Positions 32,491 through 44,077 of a stretch of 64,000 bases of DNA are shown here, one piece after another. The notes beneath the pieces were generated by a model. The model saw only the letters and a program-made list of their open reading frames with translations, did no database searches and was not told where the DNA came from. The position numbers and the translations under genes were made by a program. Each line of letters begins with the position of its first letter. Positions within the stretch are counted from its first letter, which is position 1. Source of the stretch: Meconema thalassinum (lineage: Eukaryota > Arthropoda > Insecta > Orthoptera > Tettigoniidae); assembly GCA_946902985.2 (NCBI GenBank), contig OX336389.2, forward strand, positions 168,712,704 to 168,776,703. The letters run 5' to 3'.

Positions 32491-34390
32491 ATTCCCTCTG
32501 TTATTGTAGTTATTTCTACCATAGTATCTTCTTTCCTGGTACCTTCCTTGATTATCCCTTGGCCTTCTCCATCGAGTATTATATCGATTTCCACCATCCG
32601 GTCTCGCATAAGGCTTGTAACTGTATCCGTTACTGTACTGATTCCATCCTCTTTTATCGGGCTCTTCCCTCGGCGTTTTCTCTTCTCGCCCCTCTCAAAT
32701 CTCTCGAGGTGTTTGGGAATAACTGTCGGCCATAACAGCATACACAGCGTTGTTATTCTTTCCTCCCTTCTGATGGAAGAATTGAGCGTTCGTATGATCC
32801 AGCTTCTACAATACCTCGTCAAATTGCTCCATATTATAGATGTCAGCAGCGATCAAAGTTCTTTGGACGTCTGCTGGAAACTGACGTATCAATGCAGTAA
32901 TTATTTCATTATCTGGCATCGGCGGATCTAAATGTTGCAGTTTAGAAAGCTGTCCAGAAAAGTACGTAGAGTATCGAGTAGGTTGTGACGTCGAGAATCT
33001 CTTCGAATATAATTCTGCTCTGACTTGCTGTTGGGTTTCCGGGGACCAAAACTTTTTTAATAACCCACGGGAAAACTCCTCAAAAGTGGTTAGAGTGGAT
33101 CTAAAAGCCCTGAACCAAAGAAGTGCATGACCTTCCAAAAATTTCCCTATCACTCAAAAATTCTACGGGTGTCACAGAATCTCGCCCTGAAAATTTAGAA
33201 GGCTTATCCTCTACATTCTTGAATACAGTTATGGGGTTGGATTGAAATACTGTCCTGACCTCATCCTGTCTTTGACTATCAGTTTCTCTTGCTGCTCCTA
33301 GATTTATCTGTATCTGTTCTTTTCCCCTCATGATTGACATTTTCAACAGATGGTCAGACTGTTTCTCGTCCTTGATTTGGGTTTTCATAGCCTCAAGTTC
33401 CTTATGGTTTTCTTCTGCCATTTTCTTAATTGCTTCGGTTTCCTTACAATTCTCCTTGACATCAGTGGATATCTGGTTCATAACAGCCTCGTGACTTTTC
33501 AATGACCCTGTCATATCTGATATGTCCTTCTGAGTTGCTTGGATATCTTTGGAAATTACTTGAATATGGGATGACAAAGATTCCCTAATCTCCTTGATTC
33601 CTTCTTGGTTCTCCAGCTTGAGTGTGTCTTTAATTTCATTGACAACTGTGGTTTTAATTTCAGTTTGTAATTCATTAATCACACCTTCTCTTATTTCTCC
33701 CATTACATGTTCTTTGAATTGTTCTGTCAACCGTTGAACAACTAGAATTCCCATCTCATTACTCTCTTTCTTCACTCTGACTTCTAGGTTGATCATGTCT
33801 TCACCAACTTTCCTAAGACCATGTTCTATCCTATCAGCTAAGCTTTGGGATCTTAGATCGGCATCGCGAAATTTATCGTCCATTAAACTTGCGTTAGTAG
33901 CTAATGAAGTTTCGAGCTCATGTGTTTTTTCGCATAATTTAGTCATTTTACTCTCAAGTGACATTTTCAAAATTTCAGAATTCTCTTTAAATTTATTCTC
34001 CATAGAATTAAATTTACTATTTAAATTTTCTTTCAAGTTACCTTTTAACCTGCTTTCTAAAGAATCAGAATTTTCTTTAAGTTTATTTTCCAAAGAATCA
34101 GAATTTTCTTTAAGTTTATCGTTTAAACTTTCTTTAAGTTTATTTTCTAAAGAATCTGAATTTTCTTTAAGTTTATTTTCTAAAGAATCAGAATTTTCTT
34201 TAAGTTTATTTTCTAAAGAATCAGAATTTTCTTTAAGTTTATCATTTCAACTTTCTTTAAGTTTATCAGAATTTTCTTTAAGTTTCTTTTCCAAAGCCTC
34301 TGTATTTTCTTTCATAATGGCTGCTACACGCAGTCCAGCCTCTTTTGAACTCTCCTCCAAACTCCTCATCATCCTCATCATCTCTTCCAT
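32491..34390 (-). pseudogene. Element A gag (multiple breaks)
   Basis: Structural protein gene. The start is ATG at 34388-34390 (MEEMMRMM), similar to the element B gag start. The N-terminus has an 11-residue repeat (LKENSDSLENK), encoded by a 33-bp tandem repeat at about 34020-34280, then more coiled coil. The capsid-like retrotransposon gag segment is at about 32806-33153 (LLWFRAFR, RAELYSKRF). The basic region (about 32500-32690) is rich in Arg, Asn, Tyr and Gly, with no CCHC knuckle. Breaks: TGA at 34247-34249 (codon 48), a frameshift with probable deletion near 33150, TAG at about 32806-32808, TGA at about 32690. Not functional as read. Confidence 0.85.
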
Positions 34391-34860
34391 AATTTTCAAT
34401 TATTATTCAAAACTTAGGGGTATACAATATTGGCAAACACAAGCTTATAACTAGAACAAGAAATATGAATAGCTAATTGGAACACTCTAATAAAATGAGA
34501 TTTGTCCTAATGTCGACATGATGGAAAAACAAAATTCTCTACTTTTACGAATTACATTTACCACAATATCACAAGAAAAATATGCAAGTTCTCAAATATC
34601 CTCCACCTGGATTCTAATAATGCGTATGTCCAGTCATCGAACGTTTACTACTGAATTTACTTGACGCCCTAATGGATAAGCCATTATCAAAAATAATCAA
34701 ACCCATTCTAATTATGAATCCAGTTAAATTTTTAATTTTCCCCACTAATTGGGTTTCCTACTAATTTATTCATCCAAACCAGACATCTCTCAACTCCCAA
34801 AATATTTATATAAAAAATTATCACAATTTAAATCGGCATGCGATTGACCGTGTCTAACTC

Positions 34861-34880
34861 GGGCCCCACGTTCGAAGCCA
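34861..34880 (-). promoter_or_regulatory. Possible primer binding site of element A
   Basis: The minus strand reads TGGCTTCGAACGTGGGGCCC, starting 22 nt inside the 5' LTR. It begins TGG, as needed to pair with a tRNA CCA end, and shares CGTGGGGC with the element B candidate. The distance from the LTR is larger than usual and the tRNA was not identified. Confidence 0.35.
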
Positions 34881-34902
34881 TTTCTCTCTCTATCTCATTT
34901 TA

Positions 34903-36692
34903 TGTGCCCGTTTAGACCGGAGTCCGCACGACCACATATGCATTTTACCAATAATCAGTCAGCACGAGAGTCAAAATATCCCGGAGCGCCAGATGGGTTA
35001 AAGCTAATCGCAAAAACGACATCAAATGAAAAAAAATGCTTTACTGATTTTTGGCTCAATGCAACAATAAGGATAGAAGGAGATTCAACTGGGCATAACA
35101 CATCATGTAAAATTATCTCATTTTATTTTAAATTTAAAATTGACTGCAAAAATGCTCAAAGCAGCATCATTCACGTGACCCACATCCTATTTACACAATG
35201 TACAGAAATTTTCCAAACACATTTGACAGTTATTTTTGGAAACACAAGTCTGATTATTAGTCCTGTAGACTGTGTTCCAAAATTATATTCATTATTTGTG
35301 ATTAAATCCAGTTCAAATTTAATTGTCTTTACTGGAAATATCGTAGTTCACTGTTTGAATTTTTACATAATATTAACACTCGTAGAATAAATGTTCATAG
35401 AATTTTTAACTTTCACTTATTTTTCCAGTTTCAAAAAATATTGTCAAAAAATATTGTTATTTCTGAATCAACACAAATTATTTACACATATTAATAACAT
35501 CTGAAAAGTATTTGACCTTGAGCATAGCATCGAAGAACTGTGCGAAGCACAACAAAAATTAATTGTTCTTCTGACATTAAACATTTCGAGAAGTGACTCG
35601 ATTATGAACTTCAAGTTCCTAACAAAATACATGATTTCAGAATCATCAACTTGATCAATAAATTGTTGGACCATTCAACTATTTGATTTTCCACTTGGAA
35701 TCATTATTAAGAAAAATATTTATATTCATGGCCATTTTAGCAACTTTCACAACTTGCAATTCTTCGACAGAATGCGGAAATAAGAATTGTAGCTTCATAA
35801 TAAATTCATTTAGTTCATGGCACTAGGATTGAAAACATCCTTCAAATTATTCGTGGTTATAGAATTATTTTTAATTGGCAGTGGCCCATTCTATTATTTG
35901 TGTAAGAACACAATATTCCAACAACAACGGCAAAGGTCTTCCTCTGAAGAAGAATAAACTACTATCATGACAAATCCGGGTTCTAGCAAAATCAAAGTCT
36001 TAATGGAATCCGTAAACAAGGTTGAAATAAGAACTGATGGGTTTTAAGAAATAACCTTCGGGTCATTCATACGACGAAATGTGTAGTTCCAATACTCCTT
36101 CTATAAACCTGAGCCATCGAACCTGCTATTTGATTGATGCTCGAAAAAACCTCCTCATTCCTGCGACTTAAACATGCGCACCTGGGAATGGCATTTCAAC
36201 TACTCCACACATAAATTTTCTTCCCAAAATTTATACAATAAATCAAGCCTCTGCTTGTTATCAACACTGGAAGATTTATAAACTTACAAGTTTATTTTAT
36301 TTTACCATTCAGTTCAACCCGTGAATTTACCATACTTATGAAAATCTCATTTCACTTTCGAATGTGTATTTACGTCATGATTTTATATAAATACAAAAAT
36401 ATCCTAATTGATACAAATATCATTTGCTTCCCGTTTCATGCCTCTCCGTGTTATCTGAAAAATATACTTTGCTCATTGCAAATATTAACTGTTCAACCAG
36501 AACTGAAATGTTGGTTGAATGCGGGCTTGCGCTAACCACTCTCCTTCGGAAAATCACCTGTTCCAAACTAGAAATGATTAAACTACTTCATAGGCTCTCT
36601 CTCTCAATACATATGATTATTAGAAAATATAATATCCAAGAATTATTTAGAAAAGTTATGAAAATCATTATTATTATTATTATTATTAGAGG

Positions 36693-36735
<43 letters not shown>

Positions 36736-38262
36736 GTTATATTATTTTAAATATGTTTAATTATCATCTCATTATGTGAGAATCCACATGTTCGAACCTT
36801 CGAATATGGAAAAAATATCCATTCCTCAACAAAAAAATAATTTAACTTTTACAGTTACATCGACGGTTTTCCGTGACTTCCCAAAAATATGAAATATTCA
36901 AATAAATGCTCGATATGCTCGGTCATCGATCCTAAACTGTTCTGAGTGCTGAAAATACTCAGAATAGCTCTAATATGTCTTGCGTAAATCATTGCAAGAT
37001 TTAAATACGAAGAAAAATAAATGTGTTGGTCATCTGCTGAAAATGAGTTTGTTCCAATTAGCTAGGCATAATATAAAGTCAAAATGTGGCTTACATTTCT
37101 TGATGGTCTTGAAGCGAAGCGAACCTGGTTTGTACCAGATTTATCCATAGACATGCCCTATCGGACAAGCACGTATAATCCTTGTATCGGCCGCCATTAT
37201 ATACCCACAATCTGTCTAGCAAGACATAGTGGTAATATCTCTTGACGTTTGAAGTAACTGTTGATCCATTTTAATATTGGCTTCTGTTAAAGCCATAACA
37301 GTTTGCTTAAATGGGGTCAGATCTAAGTGATCTATTCTCAGATATGCCAGTTGTAACATAACTCACGGTAATCGTTTCAGTACAAGAAAACACTGACAGT
37401 CTAACTCAATCAACGGCTGTTCTGAAGATCGTTCCCTGGGCATGGCTTCACACCATCTACCATGCGCGAAGCAACATGTAGTTTCCCTGCGTTGGCTAAT
37501 GAACAACACCGTGATAGACTGGCCTTCAATATACTGAAAGATCGAAGTGGTTATCAAGTTACAAATATGAAAACTGACTAAAATGGACTAAAATATCAAA
37601 GTATTAGGTTATTACTGGACTGTGACAAAGTACTATTCTAGACAAAGTCTAGCATATGTCCATGTAGAAATAAAAAATATTTCACCAGTGTCCGTCGAAA
37701 AATAACTATCACCTTAGTGATTCTCCCTACCGGAAACTTACTAAGTTCCACTCGTAGCGCAGCACTTTTGTGACTATCACAATCTTGAAAATAACTTCTG
37801 CGTAGATCCGGCAACCATGTGCCTTGGCTCAGCGTAGTAGCACCTTGCTAGGCAAGTGCTTGTTTCGAAGTGAGCTAAAGTTGCTTGAGCCGGCCGGCTT
37901 TTATTCAAAACGGTCAGGGTCACGCTGAATCAGCTGAAATCTAGAAATCCTCATATCTCTGGTATCCCTGGTCCGATTTACTTGATACTAAGTGCATTCT
38001 CTTTCATTTGGCCGTGCCAGTAATCTGATCCAAGTCTGAAGTCTCTACTCCAAGGCTAACTATTTAATCAATAAATAGCCTCGACCTCTGCTATTACTCG
38101 CTACGTCACTTGACATGCTCTTAGCGGTATATTCTTTCCAATTGCTTCTAGAAGCAATGGAGCGCGATATTCAAATATCTCAACTTTCAAAAGCGGCTGT
38201 AGCCTTTCCCTTGATATCTAGGTGTCTGAATCTTGGAATAGCCATTCCTAGAGTTGGGCACA
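34903..38262 (-). repeat. 5' LTR of element A (3360 bp)
   Basis: Upstream LTR on the minus strand, the promoter copy by position. It has the longer (ATT)n tract (about 36668-36735). Terminal inverted ends are TGTGCCC/GGGCACA. No core promoter could be identified with confidence. Confidence 0.95.
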
Positions 38263-38266
38263 GTAT

Positions 38267-38488
38267 TGCTTCACCAGATTTATTCCCGTACCCAAGCCAG
38301 ACAGGCAGGCGGCGGTGCATTTCCGAGGGAACTTGAGTGCGCCCTTTGCTGATCTGGTTCACCAGCTAACAAAGTGCTGCAATGCGAACGGACAAATTCG
38401 TAAGGACCGCGTGTCGTTGGCGCTAATTCCTTGTCATGCAGCGTAACCAGCTGACCGTGATGCTTTTCAGCTAGTGGAGGAACTTTAC
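38267..38488. other. Right flank of element A
   Basis: No feature recognised beyond the 4-bp target remnant GTAT at 38263-38266. Confidence 0.4.
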
Positions 38489-38499
38489 ATGTCTTCCGT

Positions 38500-38885
38500 T
38501 TTTTTTTGTTTTTGTTTTTTGTTTTTCTAATCTTTTTTACTTTTAGCGTACGGCTTTTTTTTAGTGCCGGGAGTGTAAGAGTACATGTTTGGCTCGCCCG
38601 AGTTAGTAGCTGTTTCTATGCGGACACCCATGGGGTGTGCTACAAGTACCGTCACGTATGGAGCGTTGTCTTGGGAGGAAAGGTAAGTGTACGGACGAGA
38701 AATTGGAAGGTTGCGGCTGTGGCCTATAGTTAGGGACCAACCCCGGCATTTGCCTGGAAGGAAGATGGGAAACCGCAGAAGACCATCTTCAAGTTTGCCG
38801 GCAGGGGGATTGGAACCTCCTCGCCTCCCGGATGTGAGCGACTGCCTGCAGCCACGTCGTAACCACCACGGCTAACTCACCCGGT
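38500..38885 (-). mobile_element. SINE family 1 copy (minus)
   Basis: Same family as 4865-5194, with an extended T-rich (tail) region at 38500-38545. It is flanked by exact 11-bp duplications ATGTCTTCCGT (38489-38499 and 38886-38896). The body carries a duplicated stretch and changes such as GGATTGGAACC in the B box, so it is older than its relatives. Confidence 0.85.
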
Positions 38886-38934
38886 ATGTCTTCCGTAAGA
38901 CTATCTGACAATAAAAGAGTGACGAGTCACAAAA

Positions 38935-39740
38935 TGATGATGATAATTGTTGTTTTAAGGGGCCTAACATCTAGGTTATCGGCCCCTGATGGTTTGGGTG
39001 ATCGTGAAGATGAAAATGAAGAGTGAACTTAAAACTAAAACTAACCTAATAACCTACATACTAGAAGAAGAAATGGAAAAATAAAGGAGAATAAGGCAAA
39101 TAAAAGGACAGAAGGAAAAGAAATGCCCTCAACCCTCGGAGAAGGCGGATTGAGGGACTTGGAAGGAAGGAGAGCCATGAAAGGCATATAGGAAAGTGAA
39201 AGAGGAGAGGGTCCGCCCCAAAGATAAGGGACAAAAGTGGAAAACGGACCCAGCTCAGGAATCCCTCGGGGTCGCCAACTCCCGAACTCACCAGCCGTGA
39301 GCCCCTGAGGGTGTAGCATTATCTAGGGTGCACCAGAAGTGGTGGAGCTACATACACCCTGCCTCCTTAAGGGCCTAGAGCACAAGGCAGGAGGTAAAAG
39401 GAAGAGAAAAAGAAGGCTGACCCCTCGCAGATGGAGGGAATCAGAAAAGATGAGACAAGGGCCAATTAAGGCGGGAAAGGAAAAGACTCCCTAGGCCTCG
39501 GATACCCTAATACCGTCGGGGTCGGAAGAGAACAAGAGTTGACCAAGTGAGGTCGACAGGAAAGAAGACAGAAAGGAGCCCGGCACAAGTAAGTGGAAGC
39601 AATGCCGGACTCGGCTGGGGCCCCGTGGTCGCCAACCCACGCCCACTAGATGTGAGCCCCTGGGGGGACGAGTCACAATCACGACGCAAAGCAGTCACTA
39701 CATACTGCGTGAGTACTGTACTGAATAATGACTAAGTAAT
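38935..39740. repeat. Dispersed repeat beginning TTGTTGTTTTAAGGGGCC
   Basis: TTGTTGTTTTAAGGGGCCTA, then ATCTAGGTTATCGGCCCC, at about 38947-38990 is a sequence I recall from insect dispersed repeats. The rest is purine-rich on the plus strand. GTCGCCAAC and GAGCCCCTG occur twice (about 39273-39305 and 39627-39662), so it seems to hold two related units. Open frames on the minus strand are low-complexity and not supported. Confidence 0.45.
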
Positions 39741-39783
39741 GAGTGGTAACACGAAGTCGTCCAGACCTTATAGATACGGTATA

Positions 39784-40156
39784 CAGGGTGAACAAAAAAT
39801 GCCGCACTTGGGGGTCAGCGTGCGATTCCTCATCCAATTCCAAGACAAAAGTTTCTATAGCAAAATCGGATCAGGTGCTATTTGAAAACACAAGTATGGA
39901 AACGAGAAGCTGGTAACACTGTCACATCCTGCAGTGCATCGGAATGTACAGAGAAAGCTCCGACAGAGCGCCGAGTTCCTGCGGTCTGTTTTTGGCCACG
40001 CTGCATGCAGTTACAGCGTTGCCAGAGCCCCGTATCTTAACACGCATTTCTGTTAAAACTATTGGCGGGACTAGGTTTTGCAACATAAACTTTTGTCGTG
40101 AATTTCGACGAGGAACCGCATGCCGACCTCCAAGTGCGGCATTTTTGTTCACCCTG
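39784..40156. mobile_element. Mariner-like MITE
   Basis: Terminal inverted repeats start CAGGGTGAACAAAAA and continue ATGCCGCACTTGG on both ends. Flanking TA is at 39782-39783 and 40157-40158. Subterminal inverted similarity extends inward by about 75 bp. At 373 bp with no transposase it is non-autonomous; the CAGGGTG ends and TA target suit Tc1/mariner. Confidence 0.85.
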
Positions 40157-40238
40157 TATTGTTTCAGAGGTGTGATGCTATATTGCTGGGTTCGTGCCAC
40201 CTACTCCGCGGTAATACGTCATACTAATTTTAACTTAA

Positions 40239-40612
40239 TATTGTCCGCCTCGTTGCGTAGAGGCTAGAATTCTTGGCTGACACCACGGAGACACGGGTTC
40301 GATTCCTGGCTCTGCCAAGAAATTTAATTCTGGTCTGAGGGCTGGAAAAACTGGGAAGAGGTGGGTTCGATTCCTACCTCAGCCATCCTGGAAGTGGCTC
40401 TCCGTGGTTTCCCACTCCTACTCTAGGAAAATGGGGATGGTACCTAACGTAATGCCACGCCGCTTCCTCCCCAATTCCTACCTCAATTACAAATACACAC
40501 TCTAGTAGAGACATCACAGTGACAAAGGTTATCAGACGAATTCTACATACACCGAAGTACAAGGGGCTACATGACCAGGATATCGCAAAGCCCCTAAAGA
40601 ATCAACAACAAC
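40239..40612 (+). mobile_element. SINE family 2 copy (+), most complete
   Basis: Head GTCCGCCTCGTTGCGTAG and first B box GGGTTCGATTCCTGGC at about 40295, then GCCAAGAAATTTAATTC. A second B-box-like GGGTTCGATTCCTACC follows at about 40363, then CAGCCATCCTGGAAGTGG and the 3' part GGGGCTACATGACC...GCCCCTAAAG. Probable target duplication TTAACTTAA (40230-40238 and 40613-40621). Two B-box-like sites about 68 bp apart are shared by the family members. Confidence 0.8.
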
Positions 40613-40879
40613 TTAACTTAAAATACTTGGGCATGTTATTTATCAGGTCGACGTTGAGTAATGAGTTCTATTTCTTGCTATTGTCGATTGAACGATCTTC
40701 ATCAAGTTAAGAAAACGAATCATGTAAAAGAAATCGTCGCGTTAATTCATGGATATAAAACTCGGAAGACTAAAAACTAAGTGTTTGTAGTGATAACTCA
40801 CAGATAGCAGCACCAGTCTTAAAGGAAACAACTCTCACCTGGAACAAGAAAAACATAACATTAGTACTTCCTCTTCCCA

Positions 40880-41280
40880 TGGCGGAAGCCCGGGTTCGAT
40901 TCCCGGCTCTGCCAAGAAATTAAATTCTGGTCTGAGGGCAAGAACGCGGCACACTCAGCCTCGCGAGGCAAAACTGAGAAGAGGCGGGTTTTATTCCTAC
41001 CTCAGCCATCCTAGACGTAGTTTTCCGTGGTTTCCCATTTTTACTCCCGGCGAATGTCGGAATTGTACCTAACTTAAGGCCACGGCCGCTTCCTTTTCAA
41101 CTCGTGACTCAATTTCAAATACACACGCTAGTACAGACATCACAGTGACACAGGTTATTAGACAAATTCTACACACATTCAAGTACACGGGGCTACATGA
41201 GCACGATGTCGCAAAGTCCCTAAACGTTTCAACGAACAACATCAACAACATGAACAACAACAACAACTTAAGTGTAATGT
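40880..41280 (+). repeat. SINE family 2 copy (+), 5' truncated
   Basis: Starts within the head just before the first B box (GGGTTCGATTCCCGGC, about 40891). It contains the GAGGCAAAACTGAGAAGAGG and CAGCCATCCTAGACG segments and the full 3' end. Confidence 0.75.
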
Positions 41281-41285
41281 TTCTC

Positions 41286-41373
41286 TGCGGCTGACCAGGG
41301 TAACTCAGCGCGTTAGAGCCCAAGGCCATGAGGTCAAGTTGTCTCTGGACTCACAAGAGCATACGGTTCGAAC
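41286..41373 (+). repeat. 5' half of a SINE split by a hAT MITE
   Basis: GCTGACCAGGGTAACTCAG, GCGTTAGAGC head ending in the B box GGTTCGAAC, where the 41374-42066 element entered. The SINE resumes at 42075 (ACCATCGTCAACCGCC) and runs to about 42245. Confidence 0.65.
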
Positions 41374-42066
41374 CAGGGGCGTATATAAGGGGGGTGCTGA
41401 GGGGGCTCCAGCCCCCCCCCCCCCCGAAAAAAGCCAATCAAATTAAGAAAGTGTTGCTTTGGTAAGTGCATAAAATAATTGTAAATTCGGTTGTACCCTA
41501 ATCTTAACTTATTGGCTAAGTTATAAACAATATTAAGATTGAAATTAGATTAACTCGTGGTGTAGTGGCTAGCATTCTATGCTGCCGCCCCGGAGGTCCA
41601 AATTCGATTCCCTGCTCCCCCAAGAAATTTTAATTCTAGTCTGAGGGCTGGAACGGGGTACACTCAGACTTGTGAGGCAAAACTGTGAATTCTACAGTAT
41701 GGTACTTTTGAGAAATAAATTATCAACTTGTAAAAAAAAACTGTTTACCTTTCTGCTTAGTAAATTGACAAATATTTAGATATTTGCCATTCATACTCCA
41801 TAGATCATAATGGAAAATCCATTGAGTATAAAATTTTATTTCTGTGTTGTGTTGTATTTTACTTGTTTTTTTTTGTATTGCCAGTAATTGTAGGCTATAT
41901 AAACTTTGAATCTTATCTAAAATAATTACACAAAGTTATATGCTCTAAGATATTTGTTGATATTTCTGGGTATTTTGCGGTGACAATCCCCTGAAAATAC
42001 TCACAATTTTCCAGGATAGCCAGCCCCCCTCCCCCCCCCCGAAACAAAATTGTATATACGCCCCTG
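41374..42066. mobile_element. hAT-like MITE in a SINE B box
   Basis: A 693-bp element with terminal inverted repeats CAGGGGCGTATATA, flanked by exact 8-bp duplications GTTCGAAC (41366-41373 and 42067-42074). The CAGGGGCG ends and 8-bp duplication are typical of hAT. Subterminal C-runs lie at about 41411-41424 and 42026-42040. A family 2 SINE fragment (about 41546-41690) is nested inside. No transposase was seen. Confidence 0.85.
41546..41690 (+). repeat. SINE family 2 fragment nested in the hAT MITE
   Basis: AACTCGTGGTGTAGTGGC head, B-box-like AATTCGATTCCCTGC, then CAAGAAATTTTAATTC and GGCAAAACTGTGAATTC. It is truncated at the 3' side. Confidence 0.7.
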
Positions 42067-42074
42067 GTTCGAAC

Positions 42075-42300
42075 ACCATCGTCAACCGCCCAAATAGTTT
42101 TTCGCGGTTTCCTCTAGAGAAAAGCCAATAGGGCGCGTTCTATCAGACCTCTTCTGCTTCATTCCTACTCCTTGACCAGTTTCATTCGTCCTCATTTACT
42201 ATTTCATGTTTCATTAACTCCTCTGTTGAACTTGGCGTCAAAAATGGCATCATTCGCTCTGTAATTGTAATGGATGTTATTCCTTAAACCTGACAAAATA
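42075..42300 (+). repeat. 3' part of the SINE split by the hAT MITE
   Basis: Continues from the duplicated B box with TTTTTCGCGGTTTCCTC and CATTAACTCCTCTG, typical of the middle and end of the window's SINEs. The exact end is unclear. Confidence 0.5.
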
Positions 42301-42384
42301 ATTAATACTCTCATAACCAGCAAATTTATTTAATCCATATCCAAGTTAGAACACCAACCTGCCCATTCCCTAACCATTACAGAT

Positions 42385-42730
42385 TCTTTTTTTAGCGTAT
42401 GGCTTTTAGTGCCGGGAGTGTCCGAGGACATGTTCGGCTCGCCAGTTTGTAGCTGCTTCTAGGTGGACACCCATGGGGTGAGCTACAAGTACCGTCACGT
42501 TTGGAGTGTTGTCTGGGGAGGAAAGTTTGAATGTAAGGACGAGGAGTTGGAAGGTAGCGGATGTGGCCTATAGTTAGTGACCAACCCCGGTATTTGCCTG
42601 GAAGGAAAGATGGGAAACCACAGAAGACCATCTTCAAGGTTGCCGGCGGGGGGATTCGAACCTCCTCGCCTCCCGGATGTGAGCGACTGCCAGCAGCCAC
42701 GCCGTAACGACCACGGCTAACCCACCAGGT
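42385..42730 (-). mobile_element. SINE family 1 copy (minus)
   Basis: Full-length family 1 copy with reverse B box GGGATTCGAACCTCC at about 42652 and exact 12-bp target duplications ACCATTACAGAT (42373-42384 and 42731-42742). Confidence 0.9.
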
Positions 42731-42819
42731 ACCATTACAGATAATCATACTAAACAAGTAAACTTTAAGGTCAATAGCAGCTAACATTATCAAAACATCT
42801 AATCACATAATATTAAATG

Positions 42820-43030
42820 CCAAGGGCTGGATCGTGGTACACTCAGCCTCGTGAGGCAAAACTGAGAAGAGATGGGTTCGATTCCCACTTCAGCCTTACT
42901 GGGAGTAATTTTCCGTGGTTTTCCACTTCTACTCGATGCAAATGCCAGAATGGTTCCTAGCTTACGGCCACGTCCGCCTCCTACTCAATCCTCACCTGAA
43001 TTACAACTACACACATTACTACAAACACCT
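42820..43030 (+). repeat. SINE family 2 fragment (+)
   Basis: Begins CAAGGGCTGGATCG inside the family 2 body and includes the second B box GGGTTCGATTCCCAC (about 42873) and the CAGCCTTACTGGGAG segment. The head is missing. Confidence 0.7.
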
Positions 43031-43711
43031 CGCGTGAACGTTAATCTCACGATCATGAACCCCGAGACGCCCTTTTTTGTGTGAAGTCCGGACCACAGTA
43101 CGTGATATTTCATTTCTAAAATCGAACCCCACTTGCCTTGTTGAGAGACAAGCAGCTTGACCACTGCACCACCAAATCCCCCTTTTTAATTGTTTAAGGC
43201 TATGCTACTGACATGGCATAATTCAAAGAATTTCTATATGTCTATTTCTTGCAGTACAACACAAGGAATATAGATCAACATTTCCGATTATCAATAGCAA
43301 ATAGTAAGAAAATAATAGCTGGTCATTCCTGTGCTTGGAATACGTAAATCGCCATGCTTGATAAGAACTCACTGAGAGGTAGTAAGTGTTAATGTTTCGT
43401 CTTGTGTTGAGAAACATTTAACCTTGGGAATGAGAAGTGTATTGGGGACCACTCAAACTGTATCTGCATGAAAGAGGAACTCCTTTGAAGGCGCACGAGT
43501 GGAACGATATAACGTCCTCGGATCAATAGCAAACTCACTCCAGAATACGATAAAGACGGTGAGGCAGGTATTAAGCTCTACCAGTTCGAAGTTCAAACAG
43601 CAATGCATGTACATCGAATGTATCTTTGATATGTAACCGCTCTTATTCAAAGACACTGCTTAAACATTTTAGGGACGGAGTGGTGACCTATCCGGTTTGA
43701 AATGACTATTC
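43031..43711. other. Unassigned sequence
   Basis: No gene, RNA gene or repeat recognised. Confidence 0.4.
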
Positions 43712-43720
43712 AGCTACACA

Positions 43721-44068
43721 GAACCGAGTTAGTTAGCCGTGGTTGTTACGGCGTGGCTGCAGGCAGTCGCTCACATCCGGAAGGTGAGGAGGTTCAAATC
43801 CCCCCGCCAGCACCCTTGAAGATGGTTTTCTCTGGTTTTCCATCTTCTTTCCAGGCAAATACCGGGATTGGTCCCTAACTATAGGCCACAGCCGCCACCT
43901 TCCAAATCCTAGTCCTTACATTCACACTTTCCTCCCCAGACAACACTCCTTACGCGACGGTACTTGTAGCTCACCCCATGGTTGTCCACATAGAAGCAGC
44001 TACTAACTCTGGCGAGCCGAACATGTCCTCGGACACTTCCGGCTCTAAAAGCCATACGCTTAAAAAAA
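43721..44068 (+). mobile_element. SINE family 1 copy (+)
   Basis: The only plus-strand family 1 copy. Head GAGTTAGTTAGCCGTGG, B box GAGGTTCAAATCCCC at about 43788, tail AAAAAAAAG at 44062-44070. Target duplications AGCTACACA are at 43712-43720 and 44069-44077. Confidence 0.85.
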
Positions 44069-44077
44069 AGCTACACA

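Larger units (their letters stand above)
25678..38262 (-). mobile_element. Ty3/gypsy LTR retrotransposon, element A
   Basis: A 12,585-bp element on the minus strand: two long LTRs, a 5.9-kb internal region with gag-pol relics, a candidate primer site and a polypurine tract. LTR ends are TGTGCCC and GGGCACA. Flanks are GTAC on the left and GTAT on the right, a 4-bp duplication with one change. The pol order PR-RT-RNaseH-IN defines Ty3/gypsy. No env frame is present. LTRs differ at only about 10 bases plus two indels, so insertion was recent, yet coding is broken at six or more places. It is related to element B. Confidence 0.95.

Noticed and set aside
25678..38262. Segmental duplication of about 3.3 kb (25.7-29.0 and 34.9-38.3 kb)
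   Set aside because: The two copies have TG...CA ends, bracket gag-pol, and are flanked by a 4-bp target duplication, so they are LTRs of one element. The same applies to 45.0-49.0 and 55.5-59.4 kb.
39041..39319. Minus-strand Ser/Leu/Phe-rich frames at 39.0-39.3 kb
   Set aside because: Low-complexity translation of a purine-rich strand in a dispersed repeat; two overlapping frames are equally open.
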